Assembly (NCBI RefSeq): GCF_000005505.3
Contig: NC_016133.3
Coordinates: 4,030,001 to 4,094,000 of the forward strand
Direction of reading: 5' to 3'
Origin: Brachypodium distachyon
Taxonomy: Eukaryota; Streptophyta; Magnoliopsida; Poales; Poaceae
Length of the DNA: 64,000 nt
The notes under the pieces are model-generated. The model did not search any database. It was not told the origin of the DNA and worked only from the letters and a program-made list of their open reading frames with translations. This document shows positions 25,351-36,938 of this stretch, in pieces (position 1 is the first letter of the stretch; every line of letters starts with the position of its first letter). A program made the translations under genes and the position numbers.

Positions 25351-27581
25351 CTATTGTTGCGGGTGAACCCTAGTCACCACTTGTTCCACGCGTTCGTAGA
25401 AGTCCCCATTAGGCTTGATGACCTCATTGTTGATGAGATGGGCGAACTCCCTTTGAATGTTATACACGGCCCATTTAGGTCGGTGTTCCATTGTCATTCG
25501 GGGCCGCCAGTACTCTTTCATCGCCGTGACTGACCCCTTCCACTCAGTTTTGAACATGCTGGCATTCTCCATAAGGATGTGACAGCAGTAGTAGCCACAG
25601 AACACACTGCCGAGCGGCTGTTGCTGGCAAGAGACCCTGTGGTTGTGGTGAGGCTCGTCTTTATAGCCTTTACCAGCTAGTTTTCCTTGGTCGCCACTTT
25701 CCAGACAATGTTAATGAGTGATTTGATGGGTTTCCAATACCTACCTCGAACACCCTTCTTCGGAAGTAGTGAATCGAAGTAGTACACCGCGGACCAAGGC
25801 AAACAAATGAGTAGTGTCACCCAATGGTTTCTGTTTTCAAAAGAAAAAAACTTTAGTATCTAAAGTTGTATAAGAAAGACTGAATTAGAAAAAACAAACG
25901 GTTCCATATATAAAATTCAACTTACTCCAAATTAAGAAAGAAGAGGATAAAGTCGTGGTCCGTGTATTTCTCCAGACATGCCACCAAGTATTTAGATGCC
26001 AGGGTTCTTGAAGGATCCATTTCTGGTTCAAGACCGATGTCACCGTAGTTGAACACCGCAGGGTCTAGAATGGCTACTTTTTTGACCTCCATTCGCTGCA
26101 TTTCTCTTATTTGGTAGGCAGACCACAACCTTAAGAGGTTGATATCAAGCTTTTGGCGGTTGAAGAGGTGGAACAGCTCGTTGAACTCCACACCAAAGCT
26201 TTTCGCGGGGGAAGAGGGGGAAGAAAAGGAAGGAGGTTCCTTAAACCTTCCACTCCTCCCCCGAGTATGGCGTCAAGGGCTGTGTGGTTTTTGGTCAATG
26301 CCGACACCAAATGATGGACGGCTTGCACTGCATATTCTCTTAACACCTCTTGGCACACCATAGGTGCCTGCTCTCGTGCCTCCGCCTTAACTTGTTCTAT
26401 TATTTCAGCAGAAGCGGGAAGCTTTTTCTGGACCCTGCTTCGCTTCGGAGCAGGCGGGAAATAATCATCCCAGCAGGCCCCTTCGCCTTCCCCTAGAACA
26501 CGGCCCGTGTGCTCCGCCTTTTGTAAGCCGGCGGTCACAGCCGACTCCCACCTCTTACTCTGCACGGAGTTGTCGGATGTTTCTGACCTCTTGCTCTCCT
26601 CCCATTTGTGGGCATTTTCTGTTATCATATAAGACAGGACGTGAGTCTATATGGATCAGGAGTGTCATAATTAACGCCGAAAACAAATTAATGCATGTAA
26701 ACCCTTACCGTAAATTTTTTAACAGGCGGCTGCATTGGCTCAATGCCCGCCCACTCCTCTGGTGTCATGTGCTGACGTGCATATTCTCTAGCACGTTGGT
26801 CCTCCAGCATGTTATGCACTGGAGGCACCCTGCTTACCACCTCGAGAATTCGGTCCTGCTTGCGCCAGACCTTCTTCTTCCCCTCTTTCCCTGCACTCCC
26901 TAGCCTGTGGTTCAAGGGCTTCCTCGCGCGCAACACCCTCATACGTTCACTCTTCGCAATGAAGGCAGGGTCAGACGATTCCTTCTTGAATTTTTCCCAT
27001 TCGGCCTCATCAATTATCGACGGCCATTTCTTCTTGATGATCTCGTAGGGTTTGTCCATCCACTTTCTAGCGGTGGTTTTCCAATTAGCAAGACCATTCC
27101 GCATTGCTATGTTGACGGACACTAGGAATCGCTCGCTCCACTTGTCAGTGACTTGGAACATCCTTGCAACGTCCGCGATGCACGTGTTTCTAACGACTTC
27201 GGACATGTCACTCCACTTGTCGGTGATCTTGCAATATTTACGTGCAACGGCTCCACAGGTCGTTGCGAAGGCCTTCTGTGCCCTCTCAGGCGACTCCGGA
27301 CGGCCTCTGTCAGAGTGTCGGGTGACCACGTAATAAAACTCCTTCAAGTTGTGGCTCCCCCTCGGCGTCTTCTTCCTTGGCTTCTTAGCCGTAGAAGCAA
27401 TTGGCTGCGGGTTACTTTCTTCTACCCGTCGCTCGTTGCCGCGCTCTTCTGAATGGGAGCTACCTTCGCCGGAGCTAGGTTCGCCGCCAGAGCTGGCAAT
27501 TTGCTCTCCCGATGAAGACTCTTCATCGACACGATCTACCTCCTCCCGATCAAGAACTGATTTCTGGCTACTCTTGCCCAT
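25351..27581 (-). pseudogene. CACTA second gene: transposon-associated coiled/basic region with Ulp1-like protease tail, broken
   Basis: The open part starts at 27581 (MGKSSQKSVLDREEVDRVDE) and runs to about 26700. It has a Ser/Glu-rich head, then a segment resembling the plant En/Spm transposase family (Ptta-like: WSDMSEVVRN, NWKTTARKWMD, EWEKFKKESSDP). It continues after an intron or gap at 26628-26131, then in another frame at 26191-25922. Around 25830-25600, HWVTLLICLPWSAVYYFDSL and then FCGYYCCHILMENA resemble the His...Asp...Cys arrangement of Ulp1-type (C48) cysteine proteases carried by some plant CACTA elements. Frame changes at about 26200 and about 25690 indicate decay. Where introns end and frameshifts begin is uncertain. 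Confidence 0.7.
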
Positions 27582-27859
27582 TTCGTACCTATGCCATCAA
27601 AACCATCAAATATATATCGGCCGAAAATTTCGGCATGACCTATGCTAAAAAACTAGCAATTTTTCTCTGCTAGAAGCTCGAAACCTGCATAAAAAACCCA
27701 CCCGCATATGTACCCCCTCGGCACGATGGCCCCTTCTCCAATGACCCGACATGATGGTCGGGCCCACAATTCACATAAATGAAGCACTTTCCAAAGCGGC
27801 ATGTATATAAACAACATTTATAAACAGCATGTACAATGTATATAGCTTTCAAACAACAT

Positions 27860-28085
27860 GTATATAAACAACATTTGTAATTCCAGCATGTATATACAAC
27901 ATTTGTAATTCCAGCTAAGCCCTAACACCTAACCAACAGCCAGCAGTTAAACAAAAACAGGGGCAGAGCAGCAGTTAAACAAATTCCAGCATGTATATAC
28001 AACATTTGTAATTCCAGCATGTATATACAACATTTGTAATTCCAGCATGTAATTCCTGCATGTATAAACAACATTTGTAATTTCA
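27860..28085. repeat. Tandem ~28-bp repeat inside the CACTA element
   Basis: The unit AATTCCAGCATGTATATACA with ACATTTGT recurs several times (27880-27915 and 27985-28085, with degenerate copies further left). It is non-coding and separates the two transposon genes. Confidence 0.8.
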
Positions 28086-28126
28086 GTGAACCCTAACAAT
28101 TGTAAAACAAGGGTAGAAGCAGCAAT

Positions 28127-28192
28127 TCCTAACCCTAACAGTGAACCCTAACACTAACCCTAACCCTAACAGTGAACCCTAACCCTAACAGT
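28127..28192. repeat. Telomere-like CCCTAA repeats inside the CACTA element
   Basis: Plant telomere-type CCCTAA (TTTAGGG-like) units occur as AACCCTAACAGTGAACCCTA and following ACTAACCCTAACCCTAAC runs. They sit between the tandem repeat and the truncated 3' end of the tnp2 gene. The array is short and imperfect. Confidence 0.85.
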
Positions 28193-28349
28193 GAGAGGGA
28201 GGCAGAGAGAGCGCACACCTGTGGGTCGAGGAAAACGGCTCGGTGGCGCGGGGTCGATGGCGGGGAAGGGGAAGACGGCTCGGTGGCGCGGGCTCGGGCA
28301 CGGCGGAGGAAGACGGCTTGCGGCGGAGGAGGAAGACGGCTTTAGAACC

Positions 28350-30669
28350 CCGTTGTATCGTTTAGGGCCATACATGTTATGCAGGAACGAGGGCCCTAGG
28401 GACAAGATCTCATCGCATATGTGGATCATTAGATGGACCATGATATCGAAGAATGATGGAGGGAAGAACATCTCGAGCTCGCACAGAATCTGTATCATAC
28501 TATCCTTCAGTATCTGGCATCGTTTAACGGTGATTGACTTATGCGAGATGCTGTCAAAGAAGTCAGAAAGCTTCATGATTGTTTCCCTTACGTGCGGCTC
28601 CATGATACCTCTGATTGCGACTGGAAGTAACTGAGTGAGTATGACATAATTGTCGTGAGACTTCATGCTAGATAGCTTGTGACTCTTCAAGTCAACTAGA
28701 TGCTTGATGCCCGACGAGTAGTTCGATGGGACTTTAATGCCCTGCAGGCACGGGCACATCCTATGCAACTCGTCTTTGTACAGGCCGTAACATGCAAGAC
28801 GACACCGCGTGGTCACCGTCACGAAACCATTCTTGTCGGCTGCCGACACTTGATCTTTGCCCCACAAGTCTTTTCTGATAGACATGAGTTCCAGGTCCTT
28901 CCGTGCGTTGGGTCCATCTTTCGTCTTCTCTGGAATGTTCATCAGCAACCCTAGCACGTTGTCGCATACATTTTTCCCCACGTGCATGACATCTATGCTG
29001 TGGCGGCATTCTAAATGTGGCTAATACTCCAGGTCCCAGAATACGGACCTCCTTTTCCACACGACGCCTTCGGGTTTCTTATATTTCTTCGCAGCAATTT
29101 TTCCGAGGACAACCTCAAGATCGTTCACAATTTTGAGGATTTGCATACCAGACTTCTCCGTCGGCGTTGTCCCGTGCTCCGTCTTCCCATTAAACATTTC
29201 CTTGTCATCCCTCCAAGGGTATTTAGCATCCAACCACTTTTGGTGGTCCATGTAAACAATTTTGGATGAAGCGGGCAACTTCTTCGATGTTGTGTTTTCC
29301 CCGCACTTTGTACAGGCCTTGTAGCCATGTATCACCTGGCATGAAGTATTTCCATTCGCGGGGTAGTCATGCACGCAGGTTAGAACCGCTGCTCTCATCG
29401 TGAAGTACTCCCTCCTGTTTGCGTCCCAAACCACTCTGCCAGGGTTCCAAAGCTGCTTTAGCTCATCCTTCACTAGCTGCAGATACACATTTAGGTCAGC
29501 TCCCGGCTGCTTTGGACCCTGTATGAGCATGCACATGTGGATGTACTTTCTCTTCATGATTAACCATGGAGGAAGGTTGTAGAAAAACAAGATCACTGGC
29601 CATGTGATTTTGATGTGATTGTTGTTCATGTTTCTGAAAGGATTTATCCCGTCAGTGCTGAGACTGAGCCTCAGGTTTCTGGGCTCTGCCCCGAAATCTG
29701 GAAATGCCGTGTCGAAGTTCCTCCACTGAGTCCCATCGGCAGGGTGTCTTAAGACCCCAGCTTCCTCCACACGGTAGTGCCCGTCAGGATCGAATGCAGC
29801 CTGCGCCGGATCGTGATAGATGAGATACCTCGCGTTCTTAACGTTCTACATCCAACGCTCAACTCGGCCACCTGTTGTAAGATATCAAACAGTCTTTGCT
29901 GGTTTGCCCTTCATCACTTCTTCCCCATCGTCTTCGCCACATCTGGCGTTTTTCTTCTTGTATCTCGATGCACCGCATATGTGACAGCTCTCATGGTTCT
30001 CGTACTCTCTAATGTATACCATGCAGTCGTTTGGACATGAATGATGTTTCACGCAATCTAATCCAAGCGGGCATTAATCTTCTTCGCCTCGAATGTGCTC
30101 TTGAGCAACTTGTTTGTCTGTGGAAAAGCCGAAGCAAGGTGACTCAACAAGTCAGCGAAGCCCTTGTCTGACCAGCATGATGTTGCCTTCAGCCTCAAAA
30201 GTTCGAGCGTCACTTCGAGCACGTTGTTTTCTTCGCCAGCTCCGTCATGCAAAGGTGTGTTTGCATCCTCCAACAATTTTTTGAACTGAGCAGACTCTGC
30301 CTAATCTTCGGGGTCCTTCAGCTGGTCCCGTAGGTACGGGTCATCTAGCATTTCGGCAATCCTGCCACGTGGAGCTCCTTCACCTTCCACATTAGCCTCC
30401 TCATCGACCCTTGTTTCTTCCTTGGAATCATTCGCCAGATCATACCGCAGGACATCATCATCTTCGCTACCACTACCAACATCAACTGCATCCTCCCCGT
30501 GACAAGTCCAGCGAGAATAGCCTTTCACAAAACCCGATGCCAGCACGTGCATCTGAACATCTTCAGGCTTCATCATGCATGTGTTTCCACATTTGCGACA
30601 TGGACAACGCATCATCACAAGTACTTTTCGTTCCATATCACCTTTCGCGACTCCAAAAAGACCGTCCAT
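28350..30669 (-). pseudogene. tnp2-type CACTA transposase, interrupted and 3' truncated
   Basis: Encodes (brokenly) the transposase that recognises and cuts CACTA ends. The N-terminal transposase-associated domain is at 30669-30301 (CRKCGNTCMMKPEDVQMHVL). Next come pieces at 30276-30058 and 30040-29777 (the latter with MVYIREYENHESCHICGASR and two stops). The tnp2 core is at 29770-29021 (AGVLRHPADGTQWRNFD, LSTDGINPFRN, the MILLFYNLPPW-like region and CHDYPANGN-like motifs). The reading continues at 28987 with DVMHVGKNVCDNVLG. An in-frame TAG at about 29023 breaks FWDLEY from PHLECRHSID. The C-terminus stops abruptly after FLHNMYGPKRYNGVLK (about 28350), so the usual C-terminal domains are absent and GC-rich unrelated sequence follows. 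Confidence 0.85.
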
Positions 30670-31274
30670 TCAGTCATCCATCGAGCATTGATTCTTTCCT
30701 TGGCGTACATCCAAGAACGGTCCTTCGATCTACAACACAATACACACGAAAACAAACAAAGCAAAATAGTTAGCCTAATCATTGACAAGGGGATTAAGGT
30801 GTTAATTAACCAGGGCGAACTAAAAATTTGAAATTAGATACATTCAGAGAGAAATTGGAGACCGGCGAGAAAGATCGGGAGGGAGAGAGAGCTCGCAAGG
30901 GAGAGGGAAGCTCCGGGCAACGAGGAGGAGGCCGCATTTTGGCCGGCGACCGGAGCTCGAAAATTTGAAATTGGAGAAATTCAGAGAGAAATTGTAGGCC
31001 GGCGTGACAGATCGGGAGGGAGAGAGAGCTCGCAAGGGAGAGAGAAGCTTCGGGCTCGAAGATCGAAGCTCGCCGGCCATGGAGATGGCGGCCGCTGGCG
31101 CGGGGGGGAGAGAGGAGGAAGGGAGAGGGAGGAGGCGCTACCTGGGGGGCTCACCGGCGGCCGTGGCGTCTTCGGGCAGTGCTTCGCCGTCGCTGGGGAA
31201 GAAGGGCCGCAGCTGGTCCGTTACGACGCGTAGTGCGACCAGCTGCAGCTCTGCCCCGTGTACTTAAAACGCGA

Positions 31275-31584
31275 CAATCATCAGTGGCGGTTGGGACTTG
31301 GGCGACCGTTACTGATAATAGGGGGTACATTAGTAACGGTCGCGTTTGGGTGACCGTTACTGATGCATGATTCATCAGTGGCGGTCATCTCTTAACCGAC
31401 CACCACTGATGTCTCTCGCGCGAGGCGACCGCCACTGATGTATGGCTGGGCGGAGACGGGCAGACCCCGCTCTGTTCATCAGTAACGGTCTCAGCCGCGA
31501 CCGACACTGATGTTGTTCATCGGTACCGGTCGCGCCGGACCCGTTACTGATGTACCGTTACATATAGACCGTTTTGTAGTAGTG
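31275..31584. repeat. Right subterminal repeats and CACTA terminus
   Basis: Copies of ATCAGTAACGGTCG and ATCAGTGGCGGTC in both orientations are followed by GTTTTGTAGTAGTG, the terminal inverted repeat. The three bases after the end are CCA. Confidence 0.9.
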
Positions 31585-31712
31585 CCAACAAAATGTGAAT
31601 TATGTATGATTAAAATTATATCATCAGAAATTATGTATCTAGACGTATTTTAGTATATAGATGATTTCATATTTAGACAAAATTTGAGTCCCTTAGTATG
31701 GGACGGAGGGAG
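31585..31712. mobile_element. Right half of a Stowaway-like MITE abutting the CACTA end
   Basis: The segment ends TATGGGACGGAGGGAG followed by TA and has the interior typical of grass Stowaway elements (ATGTATCTAGACG, TTTGAGTC). Its left half is absent; instead it abuts the CACTA right terminus. Confidence 0.6.
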
Positions 31713-34650
31713 TATATATAAAAGTATTTCATTTCCTCTGGTCAAGGACTTGATTCAAAAATTACTCTATTAACACGTGTTTTGTGATATGTAGAAATTA
31801 TATATAACCATAACTTTTTAACTAAGGATACAATACTGCATAAAATATGTACCAATAAATTAATTATTGGTGAAAATCTTGGTCAAGGAAAAGCAAAATA
31901 TGGCTTGTATTTTAGAACAAAGAGAGCACATTCAATCTGACGAATGCTCGCTGACCTATCAAATACTCCCTTCGATCCACAATAAGTGTCTAAATCCCGA
32001 CAGTTATTATGTATCGGAGAGAGTACAATATATGTAAGGATAACAGACAAACAAATTTCTAATGTACATCTTCCGCCCGCCTGCTAGAACCAAACAAACC
32101 TGCAGGACGATCGCACCCAAGAAGCCTAGCCATCAGTGACCTGGCTAGCTTTCTTGTACTCCATCCGATTCTAAATTATTGTCGAAATATTCAGAGGAGT
32201 ATCTCTTAGGTCTTGTTTTGCACTATACATTTTTTAGTTACGAGTGTATTGGGTATCCGAGGTATCTGGTGTTCACCTCCAATGCCGCTCGGAGGCTCCA
32301 GGACGACACAGGGCTCGAGGGGGTTAATTCCTGGACAATTTTGAAAAAAAAAAGATCAGGTAGTTCCCTTTTTTTTGCGAGTAAGATGAGGTTGTTCCCA
32401 TCTTCAAATATCTTGTCGAAGCTTGTATAAATTCTGGAGATTTCTAAGTAAAGGAGCTGTTTCGTAGGGCCTGAGAAAATCCTATGCAAACTTCATATAG
32501 TTCAATTTTCGTCATTTTTGTAGCCGTGGCTCGTCTATCCGTACAATCTTAATTTGTTCCTTTTTAAAGAAAAAATGAACAATAAGTAAACACTTAATAG
32601 AGTAATTTACATATAGCATGTGTTTAATTGGCTGCCACATTTTAAATTTAATTTTTCTACAAGTTTTGCGCTGAAGTCTAACGTGAGGTGGTCTTTTTTC
32701 TTTTGGAAAACTCTTGTCCGAATGCGGCCAACAATTTGTAGCTGCAGGCTTGCCGTACTTTGCGACTACTATAGGTGTAGCAAATTAAATCTGGTAGCTA
32801 GTTCAATCACATATGGGCCCAGCTGCGTATCAAACTAAATCAAACATATCATGCATGTGCTCCGAATATGCTAGCACAGTGTCAGTGCTTCAAGCGAGCA
32901 TGTGAGGCTGTGAGAAAACATGATAAGTTCTTCCATGGGCCACAGATGAACCGAATCAAGACCAAGGGACATAAAGAAATGGAAAACAAAGACTTGGGAG
33001 TAAGGCAGTCAGCTACGTAGATTGAGGAAACTTCCGACCAGTTTCCTTGCATGTGAGCGTAAATAACCAGGTCTGGGTCAAGTCAAGGCAGGTCTCCCCT
33101 GCATCCCCAGGTCAATCGCAGAGAGAATATACTTCCTCCCGGGCCTCCCTCAAGAATCAGAATAACAAAGGAGCACATATTATTGGTTGGTTCTACATTG
33201 AGAACCAACATTTAATGTTTGCCTATTTTCAAAGCAAGACGTATGATAATTTTGAATTTTTTAGACACGCCTAATAAATTGAAAAGGAGTGAGTATCTAG
33301 AACCTTTGCTATTTCTAAGCCGAAAAAATTATATTCGAACAACTATAAGAGAAGATATGTTAGCACCTTAAAAAGTTGTATTTATCTCGAAAAAGAGTGA
33401 GTTGACAAGATATGTACATCTAAAGTGCTCCACAATATTAAATCCAAATTGGATCCACACATAAAGAAAAGAAAAGGAACAATCCAATCATGAATAGTTT
33501 GTGGGAAAAAAAAAAGGCAAAAGGTACGAATTTCAAACTAGGCTGTGAATTCGGTCTATAATCACTAGATCCGCCTCTCTCGCTTCTCCCGCTGTGTTTC
33601 GGACTTGGATTTGAGACCCTGTGAGATTGTCGCTTGTCGGTACACTTGTGATCCATGTCCATATCGACATAGCGGCAATCTTATCGAGACAAGAACATAT
33701 ACCGCATTCGGCGGGCTATTCGCCTCCGCGCTCCCTCCGGTGAAGAAACAGAATCTACACTTGCTTGCTCCGGTTAACCGCGCAGTTGCCTTGAAAGACG
33801 AAAAAGACGAGGGAAGAAGAGAGAGGACGGCTGGCTGCCTAGCTTGGTCCTACGTGTACGCACGTAACGGGCCTATGAAATGGCACGAAAGCGTCAAAAG
33901 CAAGGCCGGGCCCCCGGGCCGTACGTTTGGGCCCACCACGCTCTGGCATTCTGCCGGGCGATATGATTCGGTGGCACGCGCCATGGGGGTCCTACCTGTA
34001 AAATCGTTGGTCGAAAGGAGCGAATCAAACACGGGGAGTGCAGCGGTGGCGTCCAAGCTGCGGCCGGTATGGCGTTGGGCCGAAAGTGAAGGCCCTTGCG
34101 GCCCGGCCAGTCGGTGCGATCGAGCTGGGCCGTGCCATTTATCAAGAACCTAACGTCCCCGCTCTAAAATAAAAAAAAAAACAGAGATCCTAACGCCGTC
34201 ACTGAGATTGCGTTGCAAGCTGCTGCTGCAACGGCCAGCAGCCCGGTTCCATTTGGGCAACTGATCCGATTCGGTCATTTGGTAGCGCCGGTAGTATTCG
34301 CTTCGTACGTCCGCGTATCGCGGCACGTGAACCTCCGTCGATCCCGTCCCCCCAACCCCACCCCCGGGATCCCCAATCAATCGATCGTTGAGTTGTTCGT
34401 TGCTCGCCCAAAGCCCCAACGATCGTTGAGCACACCTTGCACGCCCCGAGAACGAATCTCGTCGGATCGTGAGATAACCGCACCGAACCTCCGTGAAGAT
34501 CACAACCCCGTACGTGGCCCTGGCCCGCCCGTGGGTACGTATTATACGTGGGACTGGAGCGGGCGGGTCGTAACGTACGCACCACATGTGCGGCAGCCAG
34601 CAGCGCGCAGCCGATCGAGCCAGCGCTGCAACACTGCGACCCCGTCGTCC
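31713..34650. other. Intergenic region, MITE fragments, no gene recognised
   Basis: AT-rich to about 33.5 kb, with a 58-bp MITE-like piece at 31966-32023 (CTCCCTTCGATCC to ATCGGAGAGAG) and another single end near 32158. From 33.6 kb it becomes GC-rich and carries long overlapping frames on both strands. None resembles a protein family, and they probably reflect GC-rich promoter DNA of the gene at 34822. Confidence 0.5.
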
Positions 34651-34658
34651 ACTCGTCC

Positions 34659-34668
34659 TATATAAATA
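34659..34668 (+). promoter_or_regulatory. TATA box of the small 92-aa protein gene
   Basis: TATATAAATA lies 154 bases upstream of the ATG at 34822, giving a leader of roughly 120-130 bases. The flanking DNA is GC-rich, which makes the motif stand out. Confidence 0.7.
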
Positions 34669-34821
34669 ACCAAGACACGCTCGGCACGAGCTGAGCTATC
34701 GGCAGAAACGGAGGCGCCCGGTAGACACATCACCGCACTGTTCTCTCTTGTGCCTCTGCGCGCCATAGGGAGGCTAGCTCTTGAGCTTAATTCGCCAATC
34801 GACGTCGCCGCCGTCTCGGCC

Positions 34822-35870
34822 ATGGCGTGGTGGCGCGAGAGGGTGGTCGCGCCGGTGCGCCGGGCGTGGCGGGCCGTGGCGCGGCGGGCGCGCAAGAACA
34901 GTAAGCCGCCTCCGTCTCTGAAATTCTGAACCGCTTCGTTGTGTTTACCTTTGGATTCTTGGTCCAACTAATTAAACAGCCCTTTAATTAGGAAAAAAGG
35001 ATCGTTGCAATTTGTGAAATGAGATGCCCGTGTTGTTTGATGCGCTCCTTGTTTTATATCACTGCTGCTGTTGTAGTGCCAAAAACATAGTAGTACCCCC
35101 TCCATTTTAAATCATAGCATGTTTTATCTCTGTCCTAAGTCAAAAAAAGTTTAGATTGGACCAAGGTTATAGAAAAATGTTACTCACATCCATCATATCA
35201 AATAAGTATATAAGAAGATATATATCATGATGTATTTAGTAAAACTAATTTAGTGTTGTAGATGTTGCTAGAATTTTATACGGACTATATATTTAGTGTA
35301 GCAAAAGATTATCTTATACTAATTTGGAACATAGGAAATACTACTATATAAGTGTAGCAAAAGAACGGGTCCATGTTTGAGCAGAAAAGGTGAAAACAAA
35401 GGCGAACACTACAATGCTACTAAGTATCCTACAAACCTATGCTGCCTTTGCTTCCTACGGCCATTTGGACATATACATATGCATCAACAGCCTTGGACAA
35501 AACCACTTTGTAAATTGCTAGGGTTGAATCCTTCTTTGGTTATTCTTCTTATTATTGTTTTTTGCTAGCCGCTTGTCATCTTGTTGTCGTACAGAACCAA
35601 CATTTTCTCTTGTATATGCAAATTAAGTATTGAACAACACTCACCATTTTTGTTCACAAATGGGGTGCAGGGAGCACAGGAGTCGTGGACCTACACAGGG
35701 ACATCCAGACCTGTGGATACGACGATGTTCAGGTGATGTGGAACATGCTGAGCTTGGAGAGACAAACCTCCGGCCTCAGGCCGGCGCCGGAGAAGCCACG
35801 GCGGGCCTCCTTCTGGAGGCCGTCGTTTTGGCACTGTGCATCTGTGCAGCGCCGTGAGCTGCGGGTCTGA
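34822..35870 (+). CDS. Small conserved plant protein of unknown function (92 aa, two exons)
   Basis: Exon 1 is 34822-34900 (MAWWRERVVAPVRRAWRAVA..., very basic and Trp/Arg-rich) with donor A|GTAAGC. Exon 2 is 35671-35870 with acceptor GTGCAG|G and stop TGA, together 279 nt. The second exon holds the motif DLHRDIQTCGYDDVQVMWNM, which I recognise from a widespread small plant protein family (pattern W..(+)VV.PVRR.W, then L..D(V/I).TC.Y.DV.VMW.ML). Members are usually annotated only as hypothetical. There is no signal peptide; the basic amphipathic N-terminus could bind membrane, RNA or an organelle import system, but that is inference. The 770-bp intron contains a MITE at 35096-35338. A TATA box is well placed upstream. 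Confidence 0.8.
35096..35338. mobile_element. MITE in the intron of the small-protein gene
   Basis: It begins CCCCCTCCATTTTAAATCAT after TA and carries interior sequence typical of a common grass MITE (GTCCTAAGTCAAA, GGACCAAGGTTATAGAAAAA). The right end (TTTGGAACATAGGAAATA) is diverged. Confidence 0.6.
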
Positions 35871-36354
35871 ACTTTGGCATGGACGCCTATGGCGGGCGCC
35901 GTGTCATCTGAGAATCTCCAATAAAACCCAGCTGTTACCTTGGTGATATGTACATAAAAAGTAGATTGTTACTCCGTAGATGGGAATGGGAGGAATAAGT
36001 CAGGGAAATCTTGCCTGCTGTCTTCTTCTGCTTCTGGTATGAAAGAAAACAGGTTGTGAATTAATCAGTGTAAATTCTGACTGAGCCGACATTATTTCAA
36101 AATGTTGAAGTCAGTTTCCAAACTCTCAGCTTCGTTTGGCTGTAATATTGTTGTGCTTCTTCCTGTCACCAGTTGTGACACTGAATACAACATAGTACAA
36201 ATATAAACATCATTGGCCGGGCTGGTTCGAGCACCATTGCCCGAAGAAAGTGAAGTCGTACCACTTCAAGACAGGGTGTCTTATATTGATTCAGTTGTAG
36301 TTTAATCTTTAATGTGTATTACGTTTGGAGTAAGTTGTACTTCCCCCGCATGAT
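35871..36354. other. 3' region between convergent genes, nothing coding
   Basis: Contains the probable 3' UTR of the small-protein gene (AATAAAA at about 35921) and moderately AT-rich sequence up to the methyltransferase relic, which reads the other way. No further feature was seen. Confidence 0.5.
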
Positions 36355-36741
36355 TTAACAAACAACAAACTGTGGATATACAATGTTTGGATTGAATTCT
36401 TGGCTAAGGTTTTGCCCAGAGAACATGATGAATGACCTCTGCATCTTGCTGCTGTAATTACCAGGCCACAGGATTTGCACAGATCTTCCCAGCCCTCCTT
36501 CCATGAAGAAACCGTAGCTACTATTTACAAGTCCAACAATCTGCAGCAAAACGCAGAGGAGCTGCATCAAGCTCGATAAAACTCGGCTAAGCAGAAAATA
36601 GATAGCAGTAAATGATCCGGTCGATTTACCTGTCTCAGCGGCTGGTCCAACGGAGAACGGGCTGCTGTTCCTGGGGGAGGATAAGAGGCTTGTGGCAACA
36701 AAGGCACCGCCTGGCCTCAGCACGCGCCTGATTTCAGCTAC
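36355..36741 (-). pseudogene. Methyltransferase relic (At1g78140/At2g41040-like), 5' truncated and frameshifted
   Basis: Two exons of a class I SAM-dependent methyltransferase C-terminus remain. Exon A (36741-36630) encodes VAEIRRVLRPGGAFVATSLL (the post-motif region with LRPGG) and exon B (36540 to about 36395) encodes IVGLVNSSYGFFMEGG and then NYSSKMQRSFIMFSGQ. The frame must change near the end of exon A to recover PLRQ before IVG, and again in exon B, where EDLCKSCGLV is in a different frame from NYSSKMQRSF. The N-terminal SAM-binding exons are not found before the neighbouring epimerase locus 0.55 kb upstream. It is therefore a dead fragment. Confidence 0.75.
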
Positions 36742-36938
36742 CTGGTTTTTAAGCAGCACCAGGAGATTCCATGAGGATGAGTTCATATGACCAAAAGAAT
36801 AATGGATCAAGTGCTCATCCTGTACTCCATATCATGCCCAAGTTTTACTAACAAATCCCTTATTCCATTGCTAAAACCATTTCAATTACAGTGATAAAAA
36901 AAATACTGAATAGTAGGTTTACAAGAAAGAAAAAAGTA

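Larger units (their letters stand above)
24814..31584 (-). mobile_element. Decayed CACTA (En/Spm) transposon, left end missing
   Basis: The right end is TGTAGTAGTG, the inverse of the CACTACTAC terminus. Inside both edges lie many copies of a subterminal motif, ATCAGTAACGGTCG and variants in both orientations (24814-25090 and 31275-31570), as expected of CACTA transposase-binding regions. Between them, on the minus strand, lie a tnp2-type transposase (28350-30669) and a second transposon gene (25351-27581). No CACTA terminus is present at the left, where the first subterminal motif begins at 24814. Coding frames are interrupted, so the copy is non-autonomous. Confidence 0.9.

Noticed and set aside
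33605..34153. 182-codon plus-strand open frame
   Set aside because: It lies in GC-rich promoter-type DNA with equally long frames on the other strand, no domain and no homology I can recognise; probably chance.
34150..34967. Overlapping frames of 128-150 codons on both strands upstream of the small-protein gene
   Set aside because: They overlap the TATA box and first exon of the real gene and show no family resemblance.
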